A DNA stretch of 64,000 nucleotides, from contig CANCXX010000021.1 of the NCBI GenBank assembly GCA_947381965.1, forward strand, positions 16,748 to 80,747. The letters are read 5' to 3'. The notes below the pieces were generated by a model. It ran no database searches. It worked only from the letters and a program-made list of their open reading frames with translations, and was not told the DNA's origin. Below, one piece after another: positions 17,418-25,699 of this stretch; the stretch's first letter is position 1; each line of letters starts with the position of its first letter. The DNA is from an uncultured bacterium. Its GTDB lineage: Bacteria > Bacillota > Clostridia > Lachnospirales > Lachnospiraceae. The translations under genes and the position numbers were made by a program.

Positions 17418-19019
17418 ATGCAAAGAAAAAAAGTAAATCGTATTCTTGCACTTGCGCTTTCAGCAGTGATGATAGCAGGACTTGCGGGATGTAAAAGCAG
17501 CGGCGAAAGTGCCCAGCCTGCCCAAAACGAGGCGCAGGAGGAAGCGGAAGGAGAAGAACAAAAGGAACAAAAGCAGGAAACAGGGACGGATGAATCCAAT
17601 AGTGAAAATGTAAGTTTTACAGTATTTGGAAGTATTTGGGATCCTTATCCGGAAAGTTCTGATATTTATGACAAATGGCAGGAAGAAACAAACACAACAA
17701 TAAACTTTGAATGGACCCAGACCGACAGCTTTGAAACACAGCTTGCGGCAAAGGTATCTTCACAGGAACTTCCGGATGTTATTCTTACAGAAACGCCTCA
17801 GTCTCTTATTGATGAAGGAGTACTGGTTCCCATTACCGAATATCTGGATAAAGACTGCGCAAATTTTATGGGAATGTTAAATGATGCAGATATGGCATAC
17901 CTGACGAATGTGAATGACGGCGAAGTGTATGGTATGGGTTTGATAATGGACATTCAGGGAGCATACAGTACAGCAGTGCGCTCTGACTGGCTGGGAAATT
18001 TGGGGCTTGAGCAGCCTACAACCTGGGAAGAATGGCTGGAGGTCTGGGCAAAATTTAAACAGGAAGATGCAAATGGAAATGGGAATCCCAATGACGAAAT
18101 TCCGCTGGCCGTTGAATATGCAAACTTCTACATGCTGGAAAGTATCTTTGGCATTAACAGTAATGGTTATTTTTCGGTAGAAAACGGTGAATATATTTAT
18201 GACCCGGAAAACCCTAAATATGAGGCGTTTCTGGATGGCATGAGACAATTATATGCAGATGGAATTCTGTATCAGGAATATATTACATGTGATGCGGCCC
18301 AGCTTAGCACGATTGGGTCAGGCAATACGCTGGGGACTATGATAAACTGGGCGGAGCAGGCAAAGCTCCTTGCGCTGGCAAGCCGTGAAGTGGATGAAGA
18401 CGCGCTTTTCTCCTGCATAACACCTATTACTGGTCCTGACGGAGCAGCCGGTATTCCTGCCCGTGCCAAAGTTCAGCCGAAGATATACTTTACAAGGGCT
18501 GCTCTTGAAAGTGGAAAACTTGAAAGAATTTTACAGGCCTTTGACTGGCTGTTTAGTGAAGAGGGTGTTTTACTGACCAACTATGGCATTGAAGGTACTC
18601 ACTATGAAATGACAGATGGAAAACCAGTTGTGAAGGAACCTTATAATACAGACTTTGCAACAGCCCGGTCTTATGGACTGATTCCTTCTCCAATTGCTTA
18701 CTGTTTCCTGAAAGATTCCTATATGCAGTACCTGATGGGAACAAACACTTATGAGGATCTGGATGAAACAGGAAAGTCATTTGTAGACGGATTAAATATC
18801 AATGATGATTACTTTTATGATAAGGCGCCCACACTTGCAACAGATGCCTATATGGAATACAACGAATTGTTAGAGCAGCAGATTTCCCTGCGTGACCAGT
18901 ATATTATGGGTAAGATTGATAAGGATTCTTATAATCAGCAGTATCAGGAGCTGAAAGATGCCGGCTTGCAGCAGATTATTGATGAAGCAGCAGCAGCATA
19001 TAAGACAGTAACAGAATAA
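17418..19019 (+). CDS. Sugar-binding lipoprotein of the MurNAc ABC importer
   Basis: 533 residues. Signal peptide with lipobox 'LAGC' (C25), an acidic Gln/Glu-rich linker (residues 26-62), then a family 1-type solute-binding fold. The size and C-terminus fit the LplA group that pairs with LplB/LplC permeases. It should capture the sugar outside the membrane. A hairpin terminator follows, so levels of downstream genes are probably lower than those of this lipoprotein. Confidence 0.92.
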   Translation: MQRKKVNRILALALSAVMIAGLAGCKSSGESAQPAQNEAQEEAEGEEQKEQKQETGTDESNSENVSFTVFGSIWDPYPESSDIYDKWQEETNTTINFEWTQTDSFETQLAAKVSSQELPDVILTETPQSLIDEGVLVPITEYLDKDCANFMGMLNDADMAYLTNVNDGEVYGMGLIMDIQGAYSTAVRSDWLGNLGLEQPTTWEEWLEVWAKFKQEDANGNGNPNDEIPLAVEYANFYMLESIFGINSNGYFSVENGEYIYDPENPKYEAFLDGMRQLYADGILYQEYITCDAAQLSTIGSGNTLGTMINWAEQAKLLALASREVDEDALFSCITPITGPDGAAGIPARAKVQPKIYFTRAALESGKLERILQAFDWLFSEEGVLLTNYGIEGTHYEMTDGKPVVKEPYNTDFATARSYGLIPSPIAYCFLKDSYMQYLMGTNTYEDLDETGKSFVDGLNINDDYFYDKAPTLATDAYMEYNELLEQQISLRDQYIMGKIDKDSYNQQYQELKDAGLQQIIDEAAAAYKTVTE

Positions 19020-19056
19020 TATAAAACAGACTTACGGATGTATGGACTGACGGGAG

Positions 19057-19091
19057 CGGCTTTTACAGAACATAACTGTAAAAGCCGTTTT
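19057..19091 (+). terminator. Hairpin between binding protein and namZ
   Basis: Perfect 12-bp arms (19057-19068 and 19076-19087), 7-base loop, then TTTT. It lies inside the operon and may cause partial termination after the highly expressed binding protein gene. Confidence 0.75.
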
Positions 19092-19164
19092 GAAATTAAA
19101 GGATTTATAGTGAAGATAAATTAGTTTGTTGTTTACTATTAAAGAGAAAGGGGCACGAGAAAAG

Positions 19165-20310
19165 ATGAAAACAGTTTTGGGGCTTGATCAGATTGGGGAC
19201 AGAAAATCTTTATTTGAAGGAAAACGTATTGGGCTGATAACAAATTACTCTGGTGTTGACTCATCCTGGCGGATGAATATAGATATTTTTGCCGGATATA
19301 ATTTAAATATTACGAAGCTGTTTACGCCAGAACATGGATTGTATGGAGCTACAGCAGGAGAAAAGGTAGAAGACAGTGTCTATCCGGGATACCAGATTCC
19401 CATTTTTTCCCTGTACGGGGAAAAAAGAAGGCCTTCCGGTGAGGACTTTGCAGGATTGGATATGCTTGTATATGATATTCAGGATGTAGGGCTGCGGTAT
19501 TATACCTTTATTTATACAATGATTTATTGTATGGAGACAGCGGCCGGATGCGGTTTGCCCTTTGTGGTGCTGGACCGCCCGAATCCCCTTGGAGGTACGG
19601 AGATTTTGGGAGGAAGGATGAGCCGGGAATTGGGATGCTTTGTGGGGGATTATGAGCTGCCGGTGCGGTATGGGCTAACCTGTGGGGAGCTTGGATTTTA
19701 TTATCTTAAATATAAAAACCTGGATTTGGATTATACAGTGGTTCCAATGAAGAACTACACAAGAAAAATGTGTTATCCGGATACGGGCCTTTTATGGAAT
19801 ATTCCATCGCCTTCACTCCCAGATTACGATAGTACACTTTGCTATAGCGGAGGATGCTTTATGGAAGCTGTCAATATCAGTGAAGGAAGGGGGACAGCGA
19901 AGCCATTCCAAATGTATGGCGCTCCCTGGATAGATATGGATGAACTATACAAAGAACTTTCTGTAAAATTAGACAGACAGAAGATAGCGTGCCGCAAACG
20001 CAGTTTTGTACCCAGCATTGGAAAATATGAAGGGGAAACCTGCTTTGGCGTAGAGTTTGCGCTGCTTGACAAAACTTTTGATTTTATTCCGGTGGCACTC
20101 CAATTAATAAAGACATTGAAGGACTTATATCCTGCTCATTTTTTGCTAAGGATAGAAGGAGGGGAAAATCATTTTGGTGCGCTGACAGGAGGAAGAAGTG
20201 CAGAAGAATATATAAATGGAAGTCTTTCCCTTGAGGAATTAATGGAAATCTGGAATAAAGAAGCATTGGAATTTTCAAAGGAATGCGAAGAGATAAGGAT
20301 TTACCGGTAA
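19165..20310 (+). CDS. namZ: NamZ-type exo-beta-N-acetylmuramidase (DUF1343, GH171)
   Basis: 381 residues from the ATG with GAAAGGGG site. Characteristic motifs: 'RIGLITNYSGVD', 'LFTPEHGLYG', 'YDIQDVGLRYYTF', 'DRPNPLGG', 'NISEGRGTAKPF', and late 'GGENHFG'. NamZ of Bacillus subtilis releases MurNAc from the non-reducing end of peptidoglycan fragments. This copy has no signal peptide, so it should act in the cytoplasm on imported MurNAc-containing oligosaccharides, which fits its place next to an importer and a MurNAc kinase. Confidence 0.9.
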   Translation: MKTVLGLDQIGDRKSLFEGKRIGLITNYSGVDSSWRMNIDIFAGYNLNITKLFTPEHGLYGATAGEKVEDSVYPGYQIPIFSLYGEKRRPSGEDFAGLDMLVYDIQDVGLRYYTFIYTMIYCMETAAGCGLPFVVLDRPNPLGGTEILGGRMSRELGCFVGDYELPVRYGLTCGELGFYYLKYKNLDLDYTVVPMKNYTRKMCYPDTGLLWNIPSPSLPDYDSTLCYSGGCFMEAVNISEGRGTAKPFQMYGAPWIDMDELYKELSVKLDRQKIACRKRSFVPSIGKYEGETCFGVEFALLDKTFDFIPVALQLIKTLKDLYPAHFLLRIEGGENHFGALTGGRSAEEYINGSLSLEELMEIWNKEALEFSKECEEIRIYR

Positions 20311-20414
20311 ACAGCCAACAGTGTTACTGAAAAATAAATTTTTCACAGGCAAATTTGTGCTTGCGCCCAAATTCGCGGGCTGAGCAAGAATGGAGATTAT
20401 TATAGGAGAATGCG

Positions 20415-21395
20415 ATGCAGGGTTATTATATTGGAATGGACGGAGGCGGAACGGGAACTGACGTTCTTGTAACCGATGGAAAGAAGGATCTGCTTCGTGT
20501 AAAGGCAGGGGGGCTTAATTATAACAGTTTTGGGCCGGCAGGAGTGGCGGAAACTTTCGTTAAGATAAAAGATATGCTAAAAGAAAAAGGATTTATGCCC
20601 GAAGACTGCCTTGCCCTGGGGATTGGCTGTGCAGGGATCAGCAATCCTGATGCTCAAAAGTTTATAAAAAATACCTTGTCTGGTTTGGGATTTAATTGTC
20701 CGGCAGCCTTGGTTGGGGACCAGAAAGCAGCGATGTATGGGGCTTTTGAAAAAGAGGATGGTATTCTTCTGATATCGGGTACTGGTTCTATTTGTTTAGG
20801 GCAGATGAAGCAGGGCAGTATAGAATACAGGGCGGGAGGCTTCGGACACTTGATTGATGATGAGGGAAGCGCTTATGCTTTGGGAAGGGATATTCTAAGT
20901 GCAGTTGTAAGGGCAGGAGATGGTAGAGAGAAACCGACAGCATTGACGGAAGAAGTATTTAAAAAACTGGATATCACATCTGTACCTGAATTGATTGGTT
21001 ATGTGTATGCAAAAGAACGCACAAAAAAGGAAACGGCATCTCTGGCAGCGCTCCTGTCAAGGCCCGGAATGGAAAAAGACCAGACTGCAATACAGATTAT
21101 AGACAAGGCAGTTTTGGGGCTTGCGGAGCTGGTCTACAATGTTTATGGAAAAATGAAGGCAAACAAGAAATCAGGCAGTATTTCTCTTGTGCTGCATGGG
21201 AGTGTCCTCTTAAAAAATGATATTATAAAGAATAAACTGCTGGAAAGGCTTATGACGGATATGACAGAAAACAGCGATTTGGGTAAAGACAGTCAGGAAA
21301 AACCGGAATTGAAGCTTGCCAGTGCTAAAAACGATGCGGCCCATGGTGCGGCAGGGCTTGCTATACTTGCGAGGGCGGAGGCAGTAAGCGACTGA
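20415..21395 (+). CDS. murK: MurNAc / GlcNAc kinase (BadF/BadG ATPase family)
   Basis: 326 residues. Actin-type ATPase fold: 'GMDGGGTGTDVLVTDG' (phosphate 1), 'LLISGTGSICLG' (phosphate 2), and 'GGFGHLIDDEGSAYALGRD', typical of amino-sugar kinases. By analogy with MurK of Clostridium acetobutylicum it would make MurNAc-6-phosphate and GlcNAc-6-phosphate from the sugars freed by NamZ. MurNAc-6-phosphate then feeds MurQ. It is the last gene of the forward operon and faces the regulator gene. Confidence 0.88.
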   Translation: MQGYYIGMDGGGTGTDVLVTDGKKDLLRVKAGGLNYNSFGPAGVAETFVKIKDMLKEKGFMPEDCLALGIGCAGISNPDAQKFIKNTLSGLGFNCPAALVGDQKAAMYGAFEKEDGILLISGTGSICLGQMKQGSIEYRAGGFGHLIDDEGSAYALGRDILSAVVRAGDGREKPTALTEEVFKKLDITSVPELIGYVYAKERTKKETASLAALLSRPGMEKDQTAIQIIDKAVLGLAELVYNVYGKMKANKKSGSISLVLHGSVLLKNDIIKNKLLERLMTDMTENSDLGKDSQEKPELKLASAKNDAAHGAAGLAILARAEAVSD

Positions 21396-21415
21396 AATTA
21401 TTTTTAAAGGTGTTA

Positions 21416-21575
21416 GAGTGTGTTTGAAAATTGCTTTCTGCCAGATGTGCGTCACAATTTGTGGGAAATTTATGCCAAATAAGGGAGTCGCAGAGGGCGG
21501 CGTTGACCGAATTTGACACAAATATCACGCAAAGTGGGACGTACACGACAGGGAAATGAATTTTCAAACACGCTC
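21416..21575. mobile_element. 160-bp inverted-repeat (MITE-like) element
   Basis: Ends 21416-21432 and 21559-21575 are inverted repeats (17 bases, one mismatch; sequence GAGTGTGTTTGAAAATT). Inside, a second pair of imperfect inverted segments (about 21449-21468 and 21527-21546) makes the whole unit a long cruciform-like palindrome. It codes for nothing, and I see no clear target-site duplication. It lies between two convergent genes. Confidence 0.7.
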
Positions 21576-21622
21576 CGGCCCTATAAATTATTTTAAACAT
21601 ATTTGGGGCTGGCGCCTTTATA

Positions 21623-22498
21623 CTACCTTTCATTATTTTTTTTGGTAAGTGACTGGATAACAGAATAGCTTTTTTCCAGATAATCTTCTATATTAGAATA
21701 ATCATGGTTGGCAATAGTGGTAAACAAAATGTCTGACAGAAATAACTGGGCAATTCGGGAACTGGTAGCGCCGCTGCGTTTATATATTTCAGGTGAATCC
21801 ATATATAGAACATAATCACATTTTTGTGCCAGACTATTTAAGGAATGTTTGGTAATGCCAATAACAGGGGTTTTGTTTTGTCTTAAAATATCCACTGCCC
21901 GGAGGATTTCCGTTGTTTCCCCTGAATTGGAAAAAAGAATGGCAACATCCTTTGGAGTACTGGTTGCCATAAAAGTCAATGCAACATGATAATCAGAGGC
22001 ATAGTTTACATTGTAACCAATACGAAGCAGTTTTTGATAGAGGTCGCAGGCAACAAGCCCGGAAGCTCCCACTCCAAATAGCTTGATTGAATGGGCGCGT
22101 ATAATATGCCATGCAGCCGTTTCTACAATTTCTTCATCAAACAGACGGTGCGTCATTTGTATGGCTTCTATGCAGCTGTTGCGAACATTTTCAGCGATGG
22201 CTGATACAGAGGCAAAGTCCTGAACATCCGTAAAGAGGATGGAAGGTTTTTTTACGGAGGCTGTAGACTTACTGGTTTCATCAAATACAGCCTTTTTCAG
22301 GGATTTCATTCCATCATATCCCATGGATTTACAGAAACGTACCCAGGCTCCCTGACTGGTGCCTGACATTTGGGCAAGGGAAGCAAGAGGGTATTTAAAA
22401 ATATCTTCTTTATTTTTAATAAAATAATCAGCGGCAAGTTGTTCAGACTTACTGATTTCAGGATATATGCTTTTGGCTTTTAATTCTATTCCAGTCAT
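21623..22498 (-). CDS. murR: RpiR/MurR-family regulator of MurNAc use
   Basis: 291 residues from the ATG at 22498 with AGAAAGG upstream; the frame is open for 47 more codons but these look non-coding. An N-terminal HTH_6 domain (residues about 1-78, 'LASLAQMSGTSQGAWVRFCKSMGYDG') is followed by a SIS sugar-phosphate domain ('GVGASGLVACDLYQKL', 'LFSNSGETTEI'). The family represses amino-sugar genes and responds to sugar phosphates such as MurNAc-6-phosphate. It lies between the kinase gene and a divergent esterase gene, so it can act on both sides. Confidence 0.88.
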   Translation of the reverse strand: MTGIELKAKSIYPEISKSEQLAADYFIKNKEDIFKYPLASLAQMSGTSQGAWVRFCKSMGYDGMKSLKKAVFDETSKSTASVKKPSILFTDVQDFASVSAIAENVRNSCIEAIQMTHRLFDEEIVETAAWHIIRAHSIKLFGVGASGLVACDLYQKLLRIGYNVNYASDYHVALTFMATSTPKDVAILFSNSGETTEILRAVDILRQNKTPVIGITKHSLNSLAQKCDYVLYMDSPEIYKRSGATSSRIAQLFLSDILFTTIANHDYSNIEDYLEKSYSVIQSLTKKNNER

Positions 22499-22686
22499 AA
22501 AAGATTCTGCCTTTCTGAAAGCATTGTGGTTTAGGGTAATGAATTCATTATAGATGATTCCATTTTTAAAAGCAACATATAGAAAACTGAAAACATGGAA
22601 ATTAATTTCAGATGTAAGTATTAGCTCTATTTTGTTCATTCAGTTCTTAAAGAATGTTGTGATATAAATTAATAAAGGAGGAGCTT

Positions 22687-23754
22687 ATGGATCACAGAGC
22701 GGATAAAAAATCTGTTAAAGTTATGGGAAGAACTTTATATAGGAATGAAACGAGATACTTGGGAAACTCAGCTTCATATATTGAGTTTATTTTTAAAGGT
22801 ACCAGTGCGTCAGCTCAGGTTGTTACATTAAACGAAGTACAGGAGACTGGAATGCAGACCTGTATTGCTGTAATAATAGATGAAGGACGCAGGGGAATGC
22901 AGAGAATTGCATTAGAGAGTGGAGAAAAGGAAATCATACTTTTTAAGTCGGAAAAACCGGAAACAGTAAAAATCCGTATTCAAAAACTCTCTGAGTCAAA
23001 ATATGGGATTGTTGGAGTGCGATTGATTCGGACTGACGGTGCAATAGCTCCCACACCTGAGTTGGAACGGAGGATTGAGTTTGTTGGAGATTCTATCACC
23101 TGTGGCTATGGAGTGGAGGGCACTTTAGAAGGAGCATTTACAACCTGGGAAGAAAATCCCCTAAAAGCATATGCAGTGCGCAGTGCAGATTATCTTCTGG
23201 CAGATTACCAGTTAGTCGCCCGAAGCGGTATAGGTATAATCTCCAATTGGATTGAACCATCCAGACACACACCGGATATTATAGACCGGATGCCGGCGCT
23301 GTATGAATATACAGATCTGCATGGACAGCGAATACTGGAACAAAAAGCGTGTTCAGCCGGAAAAACAGGAGTAAAAAATCCAATAGAAAAAGATGAGGCA
23401 GACTTTTGCCCGCATTTGGTAGTAATACATATTGGAAATAATGATGCAAGTTATATCAGAAATGACAGCCAGCGGAAAATGGAATTTGAAAGGGAATATG
23501 CTGTTTTTATCAAAAAGGTACAAAAGCATCATCCGGGCGCTGCTTTGTTGTGTGTGCTTGGACTGTTTGGAACGGAACTATGTGACAGCGTTGAACGGTG
23601 TGTAAAGGAGGCGGAAGGGGAGGTTTACTTTCTCCAGCTTGAGCAGCAAAAAAGGGAGGATGGATTGGGAACAGGAGAGCATCCCGGTCCCTTGGTTCAG
23701 GAAAAGACGGCGCAAAAACTGACGGAAAAAATCAGACAGATTATGAAATGGTAA
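22687..23754 (+). CDS. SGNH esterase with N-terminal sandwich domain (CE2-like)
   Basis: 355 residues. Residues about 1-118 form a beta-sandwich-like part; residues 128-350 are an SGNH hydrolase with 'GDSITCGYG' (S136), 'HIGNNDASY', and 'GTGEHPGP'. The usual Asp three places before the last His is a Thr, as in carbohydrate esterase family 2, whose members use a Ser-His pair. No signal peptide is visible. Expected reaction is removal of O-acetyl groups from sugars. Its place, divergent from murR, suggests O-acetyl-MurNAc as substrate (inference). Confidence 0.82.
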   Translation: MDHRADKKSVKVMGRTLYRNETRYLGNSASYIEFIFKGTSASAQVVTLNEVQETGMQTCIAVIIDEGRRGMQRIALESGEKEIILFKSEKPETVKIRIQKLSESKYGIVGVRLIRTDGAIAPTPELERRIEFVGDSITCGYGVEGTLEGAFTTWEENPLKAYAVRSADYLLADYQLVARSGIGIISNWIEPSRHTPDIIDRMPALYEYTDLHGQRILEQKACSAGKTGVKNPIEKDEADFCPHLVVIHIGNNDASYIRNDSQRKMEFEREYAVFIKKVQKHHPGAALLCVLGLFGTELCDSVERCVKEAEGEVYFLQLEQQKREDGLGTGEHPGPLVQEKTAQKLTEKIRQIMKW

Positions 23755-23979
23755 ATAATATCCTGGACCAGGAACTTTTATTTCACTGATAAATTGTAGT
23801 AAGGTCAAATACCTGCTGATGTTTGTGCCGCTGGAAGCGGCATGCGGTAAGCTTGATATTCTGTTGCCTGTAGCTACAAACTTTGGGCGTAGGGTAGAAA
23901 GCCTTGGATATATAGAAAATCGTTCCATAAAATCAAAAAGAATTATGGAACGATTTTGTTTGATGATAAATGTATACTC
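23755..23979. other. Intergenic 225 bases with terminator
   Basis: No gene seen. It contains the strong bidirectional terminator described at 23916-23960 and, before it, about 100 bases of unexplained sequence. Confidence 0.5.
23916..23960. terminator. Bidirectional terminator, 15-bp perfect arms
   Basis: Arms 23916-23930 and 23943-23957 are perfectly complementary, with A-run and T-run at the two ends. It separates the convergent esterase and GNAT genes. Confidence 0.85.
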
Positions 23980-24417
23980 TTATTTAAGCCAGTGGATAAA
24001 AGCAGTTTTATCAGTGCTGTTATATCCTGCACTAATATAAAATCTATGAGTCGTTTCCTGCTTTGAACCAGTAAGCAGCATCATTTTGTAGCAGTTAGCT
24101 TTTTCTGATATTTCTTTGGCATAATTTAAACATTCTGTTGCATATCCTTTTCTACGATAATCTGCATGGGTAACAACATTTTCTATAATGGCATATGGTC
24201 TGATATTCCTTGTTAAATTTGGAATAATCACACAAATACAGGAAGATACAATTTTACCATCTACTTCATTAACAATAACATGATGGTTTTTATCCTGAAT
24301 AATTAAATCCCATGTGTTTTTCAAATGTTCTGTCATTTGGGGTACCGTATCTTCATGTAAGTATAAATACAACATCAACAATTCATTTAATTCATTTTCA
24401 GCAATTTCTCTAATCAT
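23980..24417 (-). CDS. GNAT-family N-acetyltransferase
   Basis: 145 residues from the ATG at 24417, with GAGGTG upstream. Acetyl-CoA motif A reads 'VVTHADYRRKGYATECL', and motif B ends in 'YKMMLLTGSKQETTHRFYISAGY'. It should transfer acetyl groups to a small-molecule or protein amine; substrate unknown. Stands alone. Confidence 0.88.
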   Translation of the reverse strand: MIREIAENELNELLMLYLYLHEDTVPQMTEHLKNTWDLIIQDKNHHVIVNEVDGKIVSSCICVIIPNLTRNIRPYAIIENVVTHADYRRKGYATECLNYAKEISEKANCYKMMLLTGSKQETTHRFYISAGYNSTDKTAFIHWLK

Positions 24418-24582
24418 ACAACACCTCAACAATTTTTGTTTTTACAGAGTTGATTATAAAGTATCTATATGCCATTTACAATAAAAATGCTGAATCCGTT
24501 TGGCTGATACGTCTTTACCGGAACTGCAGAATATAGATGTAAAGTTTCAGACAATTAGCTGTATTTCAGAACTTTAGGCAAA

Positions 24583-24613
24583 ATAAAAACCAACCAAAGA
24601 ATTTTGATTGGTT
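24583..24613 (-). terminator. Terminator downstream of tRNA-Thr
   Basis: On the minus strand an ACCAATC.../TGGTTGGT stem is followed by TTTTTATTTT. It lies about 60 bases beyond the tRNA gene. Confidence 0.65.
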
Positions 24614-24674
24614 CATTGACAGATTCTCATATCAATATACTTTACAAACCTAGTAAAACTAAGGATTCAAGAAA

Positions 24675-24746
24675 GCTGCTGACGGGAATCGGACCCGTGA
24701 CCTCCGCACTACCAATGCGACGCTCTACCGACTGAGCCACAGCAGC
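24675..24746 (-). tRNA. tRNA-Thr(GGT)
   Basis: 72 bases, fold by eye: acceptor GCTGCTG/CAGCAGC, D stem GCTC/GAGC, anticodon loop TTGGTAG giving anticodon GGT, T stem ACGGG/CCCGT. CCA is not encoded. Reads Thr codons ACC/ACU. Confidence 0.95.
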
Positions 24747-24962
24747 CTGTGTAATTGTGTATTACAATCACCATGTATCACTTTATCAAAAGCTCTATCA
24801 TTTGTCAACTCTAAATTACAATTTTTTTAATTTTTTAATTTACATTTATATTTACTTTTACTTGCATATAACTGTTTCCAATTATAAAATATAAAAGAAA
24901 GTAAAAACGAATGATAGATGAAGTATTACAATAGGGATAATAAGTCTGGAGGTTGTTTGTTA

Positions 24963-25679
24963 ATGAAAATAGCTGGTCTGACTGGGCAGTATATACAGGT
25001 AAGCCAGAATAAAGGAAAAATAACATATGGCGGTGACCAGGGATTTTTTGCAGGTGCATCCTGCGGATCCCCGGATGAGAGAAAACAAAAGTTAGGGTGT
25101 GGGATTACGGCCTTTGGAGATCTTCTTCTTTATTTGGCGGGCCGTGATATCAAATATCGTATTAGAGAAACAGAAAATTATGAAAACCGTATTCTTTCAG
25201 AAGAAGAATACAAATCTTATTATAATCAGATTTATGAATATTTAGGTGGTATACAGCCAAAGGCTCAATGGGGATTAAGCGGGTTGCGGCTGCAAAGAAG
25301 GTTTAATCGTATGGCACGCAGACAGGGATGGAAACTGCGGGCTAAATGGGGGTGTTGCGGCAGGTGGATATATAAAAGAACACTTGAAATGCTGCATAAG
25401 GATATACCTGTAATCTTATGTATACCTATATTATTTGGCAATAGGAATAAAGATAAGGGCATTATACTGTATAAAAAAGATGGGGATGCGTATCGGAAAG
25501 TTCAGACAGTCAGTGCACATTATGTTACAGTAACAGGAGTTATTAAAGAAGACAGAGGGCCTTACTTTGAAATATCTTCCTGGGGAAAACGGTATTATAT
25601 TAACTGGCAGGAATATAAGCATCTGATATATGGAAATTTTTTGGGAACCATATTAGGAAATATTCTTTACATCAGATAA
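24963..25679 (+). CDS. C39-like cysteine peptidase-fold protein
   Basis: 238 residues from the ATG at 24963 with GGAGG site. It has a Cys-containing helix start 'LGCGITAFGDLLLYLAG', then 'SAHYVTVTGVI' with a His at the catalytic place, and 'FEISSWGKRYYINWQEY' after it. This order (Cys, His, then a polar strand) is that of the papain-like C39 group, but the third residue is Ser rather than Asp/Asn. The middle is rich in Arg and Lys. No signal peptide. The gene is followed by a MATE gene after 20 bases. A stand-alone activity is not proven. Confidence 0.6.
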   Translation: MKIAGLTGQYIQVSQNKGKITYGGDQGFFAGASCGSPDERKQKLGCGITAFGDLLLYLAGRDIKYRIRETENYENRILSEEEYKSYYNQIYEYLGGIQPKAQWGLSGLRLQRRFNRMARRQGWKLRAKWGCCGRWIYKRTLEMLHKDIPVILCIPILFGNRNKDKGIILYKKDGDAYRKVQTVSAHYVTVTGVIKEDRGPYFEISSWGKRYYINWQEYKHLIYGNFLGTILGNILYIR

Positions 25680-25699
25680 AGAAATATGGAGGATTTAAA

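Noticed and set aside
20311-20414. Regulatory hairpin between namZ and murK
   Set aside because: Only an imperfect, interrupted inverted repeat (GCAAATTT.../AAATTCGC); too weak to call.
22499-22639. 47-residue N-terminal extension of the RpiR regulator
   Set aside because: No ribosome site at the upstream start, and the normal family N-terminus begins at the Met at 22498.
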